NCBI GenBank assembly: GCA_003021175.1
Contig: PXQV01000012.1
Location: forward strand, 281,021 to 345,020
Length of the DNA stretch: 64,000 nt
Reading direction: 5' to 3'
Origin: Halobacteriales archaeon QH_7_66_36
GTDB lineage: Archaea > Halobacteriota > Halobacteria > Halobacteriales > Haloarculaceae
How positions within the stretch are numbered: position 1 is the first letter of the stretch; every line of letters starts with the position of its first letter. The notes beneath the pieces were generated by a model. It was not told the origin of the DNA. It worked only from the letters and a program-made list of their open reading frames with translations, and did no database searches. The translations under genes and the position numbers were made by a program. Shown one piece after another: positions 9,847 through 20,176 of this stretch.

Positions 9847-10233
9847 GTGGACCAGTACGACATCGTCGACCCCGAGTCGCGATCGACGGAGTCGTTCCAG
9901 ACCTGTGACGTCGTCGTGCGGAAGCTCACCGAATCGCTCGGCTGCACCGACCTCCGCGTGAATCAGGCCGTCCTCGAACCCGGAGACGTCACCACGCCAC
10001 ACCGTCACGACGGACAGGAGGAGGTGTTCGTCCCCCAGACGGCCGGCCAGATCGCCATCGGGGGCGAGGTCCACGACGTGCCCGCGGGCCACGTCGTCCG
10101 CGTCGCGCCGTCGGCCGTCCGGAATCTGCTGAACCGGACCGACGACACCCACCGCTGGCTCGCGTTCGGCGCGCCGCCGGTCGGCACGGCCGAGGACTTC
10201 GGAAGCTACGTCCTGCCGGGCGACGAACAGTAG
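9847..10233 (+). CDS. Cupin domain-containing protein
   Basis: GTG start; VLEPGDVTTPHRHDGQEEVFVPQTAGQIAIGGEVHDVPAGHVVRVAP cupin motifs. Confidence 0.85.
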   Translation: MDQYDIVDPESRSTESFQTCDVVVRKLTESLGCTDLRVNQAVLEPGDVTTPHRHDGQEEVFVPQTAGQIAIGGEVHDVPAGHVVRVAPSAVRNLLNRTDDTHRWLAFGAPPVGTAEDFGSYVLPGDEQ

Positions 10234-10429
10234 CCGGTGGCGCGTGACCACGTGACTGCGCGGCGCGAGCGCGCGACCGACTGGCGCTTCAACGCGACTG
10301 CGGACGCTTAACGTCGACATTGGTGTTAATTTCCGAACCGCAACGTGACGGTTCGCGTACACATCGAGGCGGGTGGGAGGACTGGCGATAGCTATATCCG
10401 GCCGTCACGACCACATTGTGACCGAACAC

Positions 10430-12899
10430 ATGGACCCCACTGAGAGCCTCCCGTCGCGGGCGGACACGGTCGTTGTCGGCGCGGGAATCGTCGGCTGTAA
10501 CGTCGCCTACCAACTGACGAAGCTCGGGCGCGAGGACGTGGTCGTCGTCGATCAGGGCCCGATGCCCACGACCGGCGGCTCCTCGACGCACGCGCCGGGC
10601 ATCATGTTCCAGACGGCGGAGCCGAAGACGCTCAGCCAGTTCGCGAACTACAGCCGGAAGCTCTACTCCGACTTGGAGGGTGCAGACGGCCAGCAGGCGT
10701 ACAACGAGACGGGCGGCATCGAAGTCGCCCGCAGCGAGGAGCGGATGGCGTTCCTCCAGCGCCGGGTCGAACACGCGAAGGCGTGGGGGATCGAGGACCC
10801 ACAGCTGCTCTCGCCCGAGGAAGTCACCGACCACCTCCCGCTCGTCGACGAGAGCCAGATACTGGGCGGCTACTACTCGCCGACGGACGGGCAGGTGTCG
10901 GGCGTCGTGGCGTGTGACGCGCTGGCCCGCGAGGCCATCGACCGTGGCGCGACGTTCGTCCCCCACACCCGCACCGAGGACGTCGAGACCGAGGGCGGCT
11001 CGGTGGAGCGCGTCGTCACCGAGAACGGCACCATCGACTGTGAGGAGGTCGTCGTGGCGACGAACATCTGGGCGCGCCAGCTCGGGGAGAAGCTCGGCGT
11101 CCACCTGCCCGTGACGCCGGTCGAACACCAGTACACGATGACGGAGTCGCTGGACGAACTCGGCGGCGCGGTCGATATCACCGACCACCCGCTGTTCGAG
11201 AACTACGAGAACGTCTCCGGCGAGAAGGCGAAACGGCTGCTGGTCGGCCCGGACCGACCCATCCTGCGCGACCAGGACAACGCGATGTACTTCCGGACCC
11301 ACGGGGACTCCTACGGCATCGGCTCGTACAACCACGAGCCCATCGTGCCGGACCCCCAGGAGCTGGGCGGCAACACGGCGGACGGACAGGGGTCGGTCCA
11401 CGAGTTCACCGAGCAGCACATGAACTCGGCGACCCACCCCGACCGCCCGCACAAGCCACCCCGGCAGGCCAGCGACGAACTGCTGCCGGCGACCGCGGGC
11501 AAGGAGTTGGAGTTCAGCTACAACGGGATGTTCGCGGAGTCGCCCAACGGGCGTGCCGAAGCTCGACGACGGGCCCATCGACCTCGCGCACTGCGACGTG
11601 AACCGGTTCGACGACCACGAGGGGAGCTGGGACTTCGCCCGCGACATCGGCGGGGAGGAGTACCGCATCGTCTACAACGTCATGCACCCGAAGTGGGTGT
11701 GGACCGAGGAACAGCGGGACATCCGGCGGACGCCGATGTACCACACCCACGAGGAGATGGGCGCGGAGCTGTGGGCCGAGGCCGGCTGGGAGGAGCCCCA
11801 GTGGTTCGAGTCGAACGCCGACCTCGTCGACCGCTACGCGGACCAGATACCCGACCGCGACGGCTGGGAGGGGCAGTACTGGTCGCCAGTCGAGGGTGCC
11901 GAGGCGCTCCACGTCCGCAACGCCGTCGGGATCCACGACATGACCTCCTTCAACAAGATGGAGGTGGTCGGCTCCGAAGCGGGCGCGTTCGTCCAGCGAC
12001 TGTGTACGAACGACATGGATCTGGACGTCGGCGAGGTGAAGTACACCCTGATGTGCAACGAGGGCGGCGGCGTCCGCGCCGACATCACCGTCACGCGCAC
12101 CGACGAGGACCGGTATCTCCTCCTGACGACCGGCCGCGAGGTCGGAAACAACCACGTCGCGTGGGTGCGCAAGCAGTCGCCCGAGGGCGTCGTCGTCACC
12201 GACGTGACCTCCAGTCTGGCCGCGATGGTGTGTACCGGTCCCGACGCGCGGAAGGTGCTCTCGAAGGTGACGGACGTCGACCTCTCGGACGAGGCGTTCC
12301 CGTTCTTCACCAGCCAGCAGTTCTTCGTGAAGAACGTCCCCGTCACGGCGCTGCGCGTCTCGTACGCCGGCGAGCTCGGGTGGGAGCTGTACACGCCCTC
12401 CGAGTACGGCGAACGGCTCTGGGAGCACGTCCTCGAAGCCGGCGCGGAGTACGACATCCGGCCGTACGGCAACGGCGCGCTCGACTCGCTGCGCATCGAG
12501 AAGGGGTTCCGGCTGTGGGGGAAGGACCTCCACACGGAGCACACGCCCGCCGAGGCCGGTCTCGGCTGGGCCGTCGACATGGACACCGACTTCATCGGCA
12601 AGGACGCGCTCCGGCAGTCACCCGCGGCGGCCGCTGATGGTGGAACCCCCGGCCACGAAGTCGCCTGTCTCACCCTCGACGACGAGAGCGAGACGGTGCT
12701 CGACAACCGGCCCGTGTTCGCACCGGGCGACGACGAGTCGCTCGGCTACGTCCACAGCGCGGAGTACGGCTACACGGCGGGTGCCTGCGTCGCCTACACC
12801 TACCTCCCGCCGGAGTACGCCGAGCCCGGCACCGACCTCGAAATCCTCTTCGAGGGCGACCGCTACGCGGCGACGGTACGCGAGGAGCCGCTCGTCTGA
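10430..12899 (+). pseudogene. FAD-dependent oxidoreductase/GcvT (dimethylglycine/sarcosine dehydrogenase-like), copy 1, split by internal deletion and frameshift near 11545-11556
   Basis: N-terminal part in frame 10430..~11556 (MDPTESLPSR...GGSSTHAPGIMFQT), C-terminal GcvT part in a different frame (ORF 11553..12899). Alignment by eye with copy 2 (13081..15633) shows about 38 aa missing at the junction. Confidence 0.8.
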
Positions 12900-13080
12900 G
12901 TTCGCTCGTCGTATCGCCCGCCTGTCAGGCTGTGGGCGCGGGTGGGCGGTCGCGGGCGTGACACCGCGGCGGGCGGCTTTCGGACAGAAACACACGTATA
13001 TCGGCTCTCGACGTGATTTTCGGTGATTCGGCACCCGCTTTACCGGTGTATTTATCCCGGCGACAGCCGCGAATTCGTCC

Positions 13081-15633
13081 ATGAGCGCGGGAGAACTCCC
13101 TACGGAGGCAGAGACGGTTATCATCGGTGCCGGGGCCGTCGGCTGTAGCGTCGCCTACCATCTGACCGAACTCGGTGCAGAGGACGTGGTCGTCGTGGAC
13201 CAAGGACCGCTCCCGGTCACGGGCGGGTCGTCCGTCCACGCGCCGGGCATCATGTTCCAGACGTCGCCCTCGAAGATACAGACGAAGGCCGCCTACTACA
13301 CCAGCCGGCTGCTGTCGGACGCGGGCGTCTACGACGAAGTCGGCGGCATCGAGGTCGCCCGCAGCGAGGAGCGGATGGACTTCCTCCGCCGGCGCGTGGA
13401 GTGGGCGACGGCCTACGGACTACCGGAGCCACAGCTGCTCTCGCCCGAGGAGGTCACCGACCACCTCCCGATGGTCGACGAGTCGGAGATACTCGGCGGC
13501 TACTACTCGCCGACGGACGGCCGCGTCGACGGCATCGGCGCGCTCCAGTGGTACATGGAGCAGTCGCCCGCCGCCTTCTACGGGGACACGGAGGTCGAGG
13601 ACCTCGACGTGGCGGGCGGCGAGGTGAACGCGATCGAGACCGACCGCGGGCGAATCGACTGCGAGCGGTGCGTCATCGCCACCAACAACTGGGGCTACCA
13701 GACCGGGCAACTGGCGGGTCTCGATCTACCCATCGCGCCGGTCGAACACCAGTACGTCGTCACGGAGCCGATGGACGACCTGTCCGAATTCGACACGTCG
13801 GTCGGCGACAACACGACCGGTCTCGACGTGCCCGGCGACCGCTCCATCGCCGAGTACATGAGCGAGGGACCGACGATACCCGTCGGCCGCGATCAGGACC
13901 ACTCGCTGTACTTCCGCAACCACGGCGACGCGCTCGGGATGGGGTCGTACAACCACGAGACGCTCTCGGTCGATCCCGAGGCGATGGGGACGAACAGCGA
14001 GGAGCGACAGGCCTCCGTCAGGGGGTTCTCCCGCGAACACTGGGAGCAGCCGACCCACCGCGGGCGCGACAAGTCCGCCAAGCAGGCGTTCGACGAACTC
14101 CTCCCGGCCACCGAGGACGTCGAGTACGAGGCGACGGAGAACGGCATCTTCGTGTTCACGCCCGACGGGATGCCCGCCGTCGGGCCGACGGCGGCCGTCG
14201 ACGGGCTGTGGACCGGCCTCGCCATCTGGTGGACCCACTCGGGCGGCTACGGCCGCATCCTCGCGGAGTGGATGGAGAACGGCGTCCCGCGGCTCCCCTC
14301 GGGCCCGGTGGACACGGGCGGCATCCACGTCCGCCGGTTCGAGCCCCACGCCGGCGAGAAGGACTACTTCGTCGACCGCGGGGGGAAACGCTACGAGCAG
14401 GTGTACAGCATCGTCGAGCCGCGCTGGCAGCCCGACGACCACCGCGGTCTCCGGACGAGTCCGTTCTACCACCGGCAACAGGAGTTGGGCGCGGAGTTCT
14501 ACCAGTCGGGCGGCTGGGAGTCGCCGCAGTGGTACGAGTCGAACGCCGACCTCGTCGACCGCTACGCGGACCAGATCCCCGATCAGGACGGCTGGCAGGC
14601 CATCAACCGCTCGCCCATCGAGGCGGCCGAGCATCTCCACACCCGCGAGCACGTCTCGATGTTCGACATGACCACCTTCTCCTCGATCACGGTTGAGGGG
14701 CCGGACGCCGAGGCGTATCTCCAGCGGGTCTGCTCGAACGACGTAGCCATGGACGAGGGGCAGGTGCGCTACTCGCTGCTGTTGAACGAGGGCGGCGGCA
14801 TCCTCGCGGACGTGACGGTCGTCCGGCTGGACGACGAGCGGTACATGGTGACGACCGGCGGCGGCAACTCGCCGGGCATCCACGGCGGCTGGCTAAAAGA
14901 CCACGCCCCCGACACCGTCTCCGTCCACGTCGAGGAGGGCGCGAAGTCGACCATCGGCCTGTGGGGGCCGAAGTCGCGGCTCCTGCTCCAGCGGTGTACG
15001 GACGCCGACGTGACGAACGAGGGGTTCCCGTACTTCAGCGCGAAGCAAATATACGTCGGCGAGGTGCCGGTCATCGCGCTCCGCGTCTCCTACGTGGGCG
15101 AACTCGGCTGGGAGCTGTGGGCCCCGACCGAGTACAGCCAGCGGCTCTGGGACACCCTCTGGGAAGCGGGGCAGGACCTCGACGTGCGGCCGATGGGCGG
15201 CGGCGCGCTGAGTTCGATGCGGCTCGAAAAGGGGTTCCGGCTGTGGGGGACGGACATCGACACGGACGCGAACCCCTTCGAGGCCGGCCTCCCCTTCGCC
15301 GTCGACATGGACACCGGCTTCATCGGCAAGGACGCGCTGGCCGCGGCCCGCGCCGACGGCATCGACAACCGGGCAACGCCACTCACGCTGGACGACTCGA
15401 CCGACATCATGCTGAGCGGGCGACCCGTCATCAAAAATGGCGAGGCCATCGGCTACGTGCAGGCCGGGGACTACGGCTACACGATCGGCGAGTCCATCGC
15501 GTACACCTACGTGCCGAGCGAGTACGCCGAGGCCGGCACCTCGGTCCAGATACGGTGTGAGGGCGAGACGTACGACGCGACGGTCCGGGACGAGCCGCTG
15601 TTCGACCCCGGCCGGGAGAAGATCATCCGATGA
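13081..15633 (+). CDS. FAD-dependent oxidoreductase with C-terminal GcvT aminomethyltransferase domain (dimethylglycine/sarcosine dehydrogenase-like), copy 2, intact
   Basis: VIIGAGAVGCSVAYHLTELGAEDVVVVDQG, GGSSVHAPGIMFQT, APVEHQYVVTEPM; GcvT RVSYVGELGWELWAPTEY, EKGFRLWGTDID. Confidence 0.9.
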   Translation: MSAGELPTEAETVIIGAGAVGCSVAYHLTELGAEDVVVVDQGPLPVTGGSSVHAPGIMFQTSPSKIQTKAAYYTSRLLSDAGVYDEVGGIEVARSEERMDFLRRRVEWATAYGLPEPQLLSPEEVTDHLPMVDESEILGGYYSPTDGRVDGIGALQWYMEQSPAAFYGDTEVEDLDVAGGEVNAIETDRGRIDCERCVIATNNWGYQTGQLAGLDLPIAPVEHQYVVTEPMDDLSEFDTSVGDNTTGLDVPGDRSIAEYMSEGPTIPVGRDQDHSLYFRNHGDALGMGSYNHETLSVDPEAMGTNSEERQASVRGFSREHWEQPTHRGRDKSAKQAFDELLPATEDVEYEATENGIFVFTPDGMPAVGPTAAVDGLWTGLAIWWTHSGGYGRILAEWMENGVPRLPSGPVDTGGIHVRRFEPHAGEKDYFVDRGGKRYEQVYSIVEPRWQPDDHRGLRTSPFYHRQQELGAEFYQSGGWESPQWYESNADLVDRYADQIPDQDGWQAINRSPIEAAEHLHTREHVSMFDMTTFSSITVEGPDAEAYLQRVCSNDVAMDEGQVRYSLLLNEGGGILADVTVVRLDDERYMVTTGGGNSPGIHGGWLKDHAPDTVSVHVEEGAKSTIGLWGPKSRLLLQRCTDADVTNEGFPYFSAKQIYVGEVPVIALRVSYVGELGWELWAPTEYSQRLWDTLWEAGQDLDVRPMGGGALSSMRLEKGFRLWGTDIDTDANPFEAGLPFAVDMDTGFIGKDALAAARADGIDNRATPLTLDDSTDIMLSGRPVIKNGEAIGYVQAGDYGYTIGESIAYTYVPSEYAEAGTSVQIRCEGETYDATVRDEPLFDPGREKIIR

Positions 15634-16877
15634 CCGCCTCCGAGTCCGACGGCGTCGACGTGTCGTACGCGGACATCGAGCGGGCCCGCGAACGGCTCGA
15701 CGACGACCGGGTCGTGAAGCGGACGCCCGTCGAGGAGAGCACGTCGCTGGGCGAGTTCATCGGCGGCGAGGTCTACCTGAAGCTGGAGCACCTCCAGTGG
15801 ACGGGGTCGTTCAAGACCCGGGGTGCGTACAACAAGATCAGCCAGGACGTGGCGGCGGGCGTCGACGATTTCGTCGCCGCGAGCGCCGGCAACCACGCAC
15901 AGGGCGTCGCGCTCGCGGCGACCGAGTGTGGCGCGGACTCCACCATCTGCATGCCGAAAGGCGCGCCACAGGCGAAGGTCGACGCCACCCGCGACTACGG
16001 CGCGACGGTCGAACTCGTCGGCAGCGACTTCCGGGAGACGATGGACCACGCCCAGTCGCTCGTCGAGGGAACCGACGCCGAGTTCGTCCACGCCTACGAC
16101 GACCCGGACATCATCGCCGGACAGGGGACGCTCGGCATCGAGATGTACCACGACTGTCCGGACGCCGACACGGTCGTCGTGCCCATCGGCGGCGGCGGCC
16201 TCATCAGCGGCGTCTCGACGGCGATCAAACACCTCTCGCCCGAGACGCGGATCATCGGCGTGCAGGCGACGGGCGCGGAGACGGTCCACGAGAGTCTGGA
16301 CAAGGGGATGCCCGTCGCGCTCGACGAGGTGGATACCATCGCGGACGGCATCGCCACGGGCGGTATCTCGGAGCGAACGCTGGAGATCATCGAGCGGAAC
16401 ATCGACGAGGTGGTCACCGTCTCGGACACCCAGATCGCCCGCGCCATCCTCCTGCTCTTGGAACGAGCGAAGCAGGTCGTCGAGGGGGCCGGGGCCGCCT
16501 CGGTCGCGGCCATCCTGAGCGACGACGTGGACGTCGAGGGCGAGACGGTGATGCCACTGCTGTGCGGTGGTAACCTCGACATGACGATGATGCGGACGCT
16601 GGTAGTCCACGCGCTCACCGACCGCAAGCAGTTGCTCCAGTTGCGCGTGCGCATCGACGACGAGCCGGGGACGATGGCGGAGCTGTCGGGCATCGTCGGC
16701 GCGCACGGCGCAAACATCTACACGGTCCGACACGACCGCTCCGTCGGGAATCTGGCCGTCGGCGAGGCGTATCTCGTCTTCAACGTCGAGACGGCCGGCG
16801 CGAAGCAGGCTGCCTCCATCGTCGACGACATCGAGCGGGCTGGCTACCCGGTCGAGGACATCAGCGACCCCGCGTAG
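15630..16877 (+). CDS. ilvA: Threonine ammonia-lyase (threonine dehydratase) with ACT domain
   Basis: LEHLQWTGSFKTRGAYNKI (PLP lysine), SAGNHAQGVALAA, PIGGGGLISG, C-terminal ACT-like LRVRIDDEPGTMAELSGIVGAHGANI. Confidence 0.9.
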   Translation: MTASESDGVDVSYADIERARERLDDDRVVKRTPVEESTSLGEFIGGEVYLKLEHLQWTGSFKTRGAYNKISQDVAAGVDDFVAASAGNHAQGVALAATECGADSTICMPKGAPQAKVDATRDYGATVELVGSDFRETMDHAQSLVEGTDAEFVHAYDDPDIIAGQGTLGIEMYHDCPDADTVVVPIGGGGLISGVSTAIKHLSPETRIIGVQATGAETVHESLDKGMPVALDEVDTIADGIATGGISERTLEIIERNIDEVVTVSDTQIARAILLLLERAKQVVEGAGAASVAAILSDDVDVEGETVMPLLCGGNLDMTMMRTLVVHALTDRKQLLQLRVRIDDEPGTMAELSGIVGAHGANIYTVRHDRSVGNLAVGEAYLVFNVETAGAKQAASIVDDIERAGYPVEDISDPA

Positions 16878-16929
16878 CGACTGGCGGTGTTCGGATAATC
16901 GGTTCGCCGCTCGACTGCGCAACTGCGGT

Positions 16930-17215
16930 GGGTGGGGCTGAGAGGGGCCGTTATCGGCGGCTTCGCCGCCGATTGCTCGGGAGAGCGTCACCCTCCCGGT
17001 GGTCGCTACGGGAAGCACGGCGAGGCGCGCAGCGAGGTCTGCTCGCGGCCGTGGGCCGTCTGTTCGCGGCACCGCCGCTCACACGGCCCGTGGACCGACG
17101 GTCTACGCTGCTCGCACGGCCCGCGGACCGCTGGTCCGCGCTGCGCGCGACCGTACCGACCGGGGGCTTTCTCCACCCTCTTGCTGGCTCCTCCAACTGA
17201 ATCGCCCTTACCTGA
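16930..17215. repeat. GC-rich non-coding element with two perfect hairpins and GAGCGAG-type sequence
   Basis: Hairpins TCGGCGGC-TTC-GCCGCCGA (16954..16972) and CGCGGACC-GCT-GGTCCGCG (17122..17140); CGAGGCGCGCAGCGAG near 17021. Confidence 0.6.
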
Positions 17216-17284
17216 ACACCACCGTAGCGACTGGGGCAAAGCTACTTGACCCCAGTCCGGGAAAGCCTGAAGCGGGCTTCACAG

Positions 17285-17728
17285 ATGTACGACAAGATAC
17301 TCATCCCGTACGACGGGAGCGACGAGGCACAGAAGGGGGCGCGACACGGCGTCGAACTGGCGGCCGCACTCGACTCGGCGATTCACGCGCTGTACGTGAT
17401 CGACCTTCCGGGCGTGCCGCGGGCGATGGCGCTGCGCGACGACGAGGACGAGATCCGCGAGCGCTACCACGAGTACGGCGAGGAGGCGCTCGAAGAGGTA
17501 GCCAGCATGGCGGCGGAACACGGCGTCGACTGCTCGGCGACCATCCGAACCGGGTCCGTGAGCGACGAGATCGTCGACTACGCCGACGAGGTGGGAATGG
17601 ACGCCGTCGTCATGGGGTCGGCCTACCGTGGCAAACTCGGGAACATCCTCGGTGGCACCGCCGACAGGGTGGTTCGGAGCGCGACGGTGCCGGTCATCAC
17701 CCAGCGGATGCGCGTCGACGAGATCTGA
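17285..17728 (+). CDS. Universal stress protein (UspA family)
   Basis: MYDKILIPYDGSDEAQKGARHGVELAA...VDYADEVGMDAVVMGSAYRGKLGNILGGTADRVVRSATVPVI. Confidence 0.9.
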   Translation: MYDKILIPYDGSDEAQKGARHGVELAAALDSAIHALYVIDLPGVPRAMALRDDEDEIRERYHEYGEEALEEVASMAAEHGVDCSATIRTGSVSDEIVDYADEVGMDAVVMGSAYRGKLGNILGGTADRVVRSATVPVITQRMRVDEI

Positions 17729-17790
17729 TACTGCCCCTGTGTCCACTCGGACTTGACCGCACGAACGCGTGCGGCCGGGCCACAGAGCCG

Positions 17791-17952
17791 TCAGTCGTCC
17801 AGCAGATACGTCTCTCGGAGGTAGATAGTGAGGCTGGCGCACAGAAAGCTGAACCCTGCCGCGCGGAAGGAACCGGCCGTCATCCCGAGCAGCGCGGCAC
17901 CGAAGAGGAGAACCGCGAGCAGGGCCGCCGCGGTCGCCGAGAGGTTTCGCAT
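17791..17952 (-). CDS. Small hydrophobic protein (53 aa), two predicted TM segments
   Basis: Own translation, below the ORF track cutoff: MRNLSATAAALLAVLLFGAALLGMTAGSFRAAGFSFLCASLTIYLRETYLLDD*. Confidence 0.6.
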   Translation of the reverse strand: MRNLSATAAALLAVLLFGAALLGMTAGSFRAAGFSFLCASLTIYLRETYLLDD

Positions 17953-18334
17953 ACTTCGCGTCACCGGGCTGTCGACCTAAAGAGTGTCCGCTCGGGCGGC
18001 AATCCGCGGCGTGTGCCGCTCCGGCAAACACAACTAATAATAGTTCTATCATTTTGTCGCGCGAACGGGCCATCGCTCTCGGAGAGGATACATCCTCACG
18101 CCGACCACGCGGACAAAACAGCCGTTCTGGCGGCGTCTCGTGCCGATGCATGGCGGATTCCCCGCAGCGTTCGGACAAGGTTTAAGAATGCATCCCCCTA
18201 TTTTGGGGGTGGAGTTGTGTATAGTTAGCACGGGTCAGCTACGGAGGCGACGACGCCCGTAGCGACACGAGCGAAGGCGCACGGACGCAGACACACCATG
18301 TACACGACCGAACACGGCCGAATGGGGGAATCGT

Positions 18335-20098
18335 ATGTCAGACGCTGACGATACCACGGGCGAGATGTCCGACGGGCTGCAGGTGGAGCTGTTCCACCCG
18401 GAATCCGACCGAGAGCCGGGCGACACGAACATCCAGAAGTTCGGCTTCGACATTCATCCGGTCGTCTTCCCGATTGCGCTGGTGATCATCGGGGCGTTCG
18501 TCGCAGTGACGATTCTCGGGCCACAGTTCGGGCTGGATGTCGCCGGCACGTACGACCGGCTGTTCAAATTTGTCGGTAGCACCTTCGGGTGGTTCTACCT
18601 CCTGGCGGTGAACATCTTCATCGTCGTGTTGCTGTACTTCGCCTTCAGCAAGTACGGCACCATCAAGATCGGCGGCGTCGAAGCCGAAAAAGAGTTCAGC
18701 GACTTCTCGTGGATGGCGATGCTGTTCAGCGCGGGCATGGGGATCGGTCTCATGTTCTACAGCGTCTCCGAGCCGTTGTACTACCTACAGACGCCGCCGA
18801 GTTTCTTCGGCGTTGAGGCCGGAACCGGCGCGGCCGGCGCGGCAGCGATGGCCCAGACGTTCTTCCACTGGGGCCTCCACCCATGGGCCGTCTACGGGCT
18901 GGTCGGACTCGGGCTGGCGTTCTTCTCGTTCAACCGCGGGCTCCCGCTCACCTTCCGGTCGATATTCTGGCCGCTGCTCGGCGACCGTATCTACGGGTGG
19001 CCGGGTCACTTGATCGACCTCGTGACGGTGTTCGCGACGCTGTTCGGCCTCTCAACGTCGCTAGGGCTAGGCGTCGCACAGGTGAACACCGGACTCTCAT
19101 ACGTGCTCGGGGGCGAGATGCTCGGCATCGCCAGCGTTCCGACTGGCACTATTCCGCAGGTCCTGCTCATCGCAGGAATCACTGGCATCGCGACGCTGTC
19201 CGTTGCGGCAGGGCTTGACGGTGGAGTCAAACGATTGAGTACTCTGAACCTCTACATAATGTTCAGCCTGCTCGGCTTCCTGCTCATCGTCGGCCCGACG
19301 GTCTACATCTTCGGCGCGTGGGTCGAGGGGCTCGGCATGTACCTGCAGAACGTCATCGGGCTGGGCTTCTTCACCGGGACGCTCGCTGCGGCGGCCAACA
19401 ACACGCCGACCGCGTGGACCGTGTTCTACTGGGGTTGGTGGATCGCGTGGTCGCCGTTCGTCGGCATGTTCATCGCGCGCATCTCGAAGGGGCGGTCCGT
19501 CCGGGAGTTCATCCTGGGCGTCCTGTTCCTGCCCGCGCTGTTCTCGACGCTGTGGCTGTCGACGTTCGGTGGCTCGGCGCTGTTCAACTCGCTGGCCGGC
19601 AACGGCGCGGCGATGGCGACCTACAACGAGGTCGGACAGACCGTCGCGATGTTCGCCGTGCTCCAGCAGTTCCCGCTCGGCGCGGTGTCGGGGCTACTGG
19701 CGACGCTTCTGGTCATCACGTTCTTCGTCACCTCGTCGGACTCGGGGTCGCTGGTCATCGACCACCTGACCTCCGGTGGGAAACACGACGTGCCGAAGAT
19801 CCAGCGCATCTTCTGGGCGGTCACGGAGGGTGCGGTCGCCTCGCTGCTGCTCTTCGGCGGCGGGTTGTCGGCACTCCAGACGGCGGCCATCACGACGGGG
19901 CTGCCGTTCGCGTTCATCCTCTGTCTGATGTGTTACACCGTGTATCTCGGACTCGACAGCGAGTACGAGATACTCAAGTCGGAGGCGTTCGCGGAGCGGG
20001 TTCAGGACATGACCGCCGAGGACGATATGGACGTGGTCACCGCGGGCGACGAGATGGTGACCGACATCAGAGAGGAAGACACGACGAGCAGCGACTGA
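18335..20098 (+). CDS. BCCT family (betaine/carnitine/choline) transporter
   Basis: MLFSAGMGIGLMFYSVSEPLYY, MAQTFFHWGLHPWAVYGLVGLGLAF, FYWGWWIAWSPFVGMFIARISKGRSVREFI. Confidence 0.92.
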   Translation: MSDADDTTGEMSDGLQVELFHPESDREPGDTNIQKFGFDIHPVVFPIALVIIGAFVAVTILGPQFGLDVAGTYDRLFKFVGSTFGWFYLLAVNIFIVVLLYFAFSKYGTIKIGGVEAEKEFSDFSWMAMLFSAGMGIGLMFYSVSEPLYYLQTPPSFFGVEAGTGAAGAAAMAQTFFHWGLHPWAVYGLVGLGLAFFSFNRGLPLTFRSIFWPLLGDRIYGWPGHLIDLVTVFATLFGLSTSLGLGVAQVNTGLSYVLGGEMLGIASVPTGTIPQVLLIAGITGIATLSVAAGLDGGVKRLSTLNLYIMFSLLGFLLIVGPTVYIFGAWVEGLGMYLQNVIGLGFFTGTLAAAANNTPTAWTVFYWGWWIAWSPFVGMFIARISKGRSVREFILGVLFLPALFSTLWLSTFGGSALFNSLAGNGAAMATYNEVGQTVAMFAVLQQFPLGAVSGLLATLLVITFFVTSSDSGSLVIDHLTSGGKHDVPKIQRIFWAVTEGAVASLLLFGGGLSALQTAAITTGLPFAFILCLMCYTVYLGLDSEYEILKSEAFAERVQDMTAEDDMDVVTAGDEMVTDIREEDTTSSD

Positions 20099-20176
20099 CC
20101 GTCCGCGGCTCCTTCTTTTGACGGCGCGCAGCGAATCACACGGATTGTGCTAACTGTTTAGGTAGGACGATCCGTC

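Noticed and set aside
11514-14883. Opposite-strand ORFs over the FAD-GcvT genes (11514..12542 -, 13726..14883 -)
   Set aside because: Antisense shadows of clear coding frames; no recognisable domains.
16932-18228. Plus- and minus-strand ORFs of 77-409 aa in the ilvA-usp intergenic region
   Set aside because: Low-complexity Arg/Gly/Ser translations over a repeat/hairpin region and out of frame with usp; treated as non-coding.
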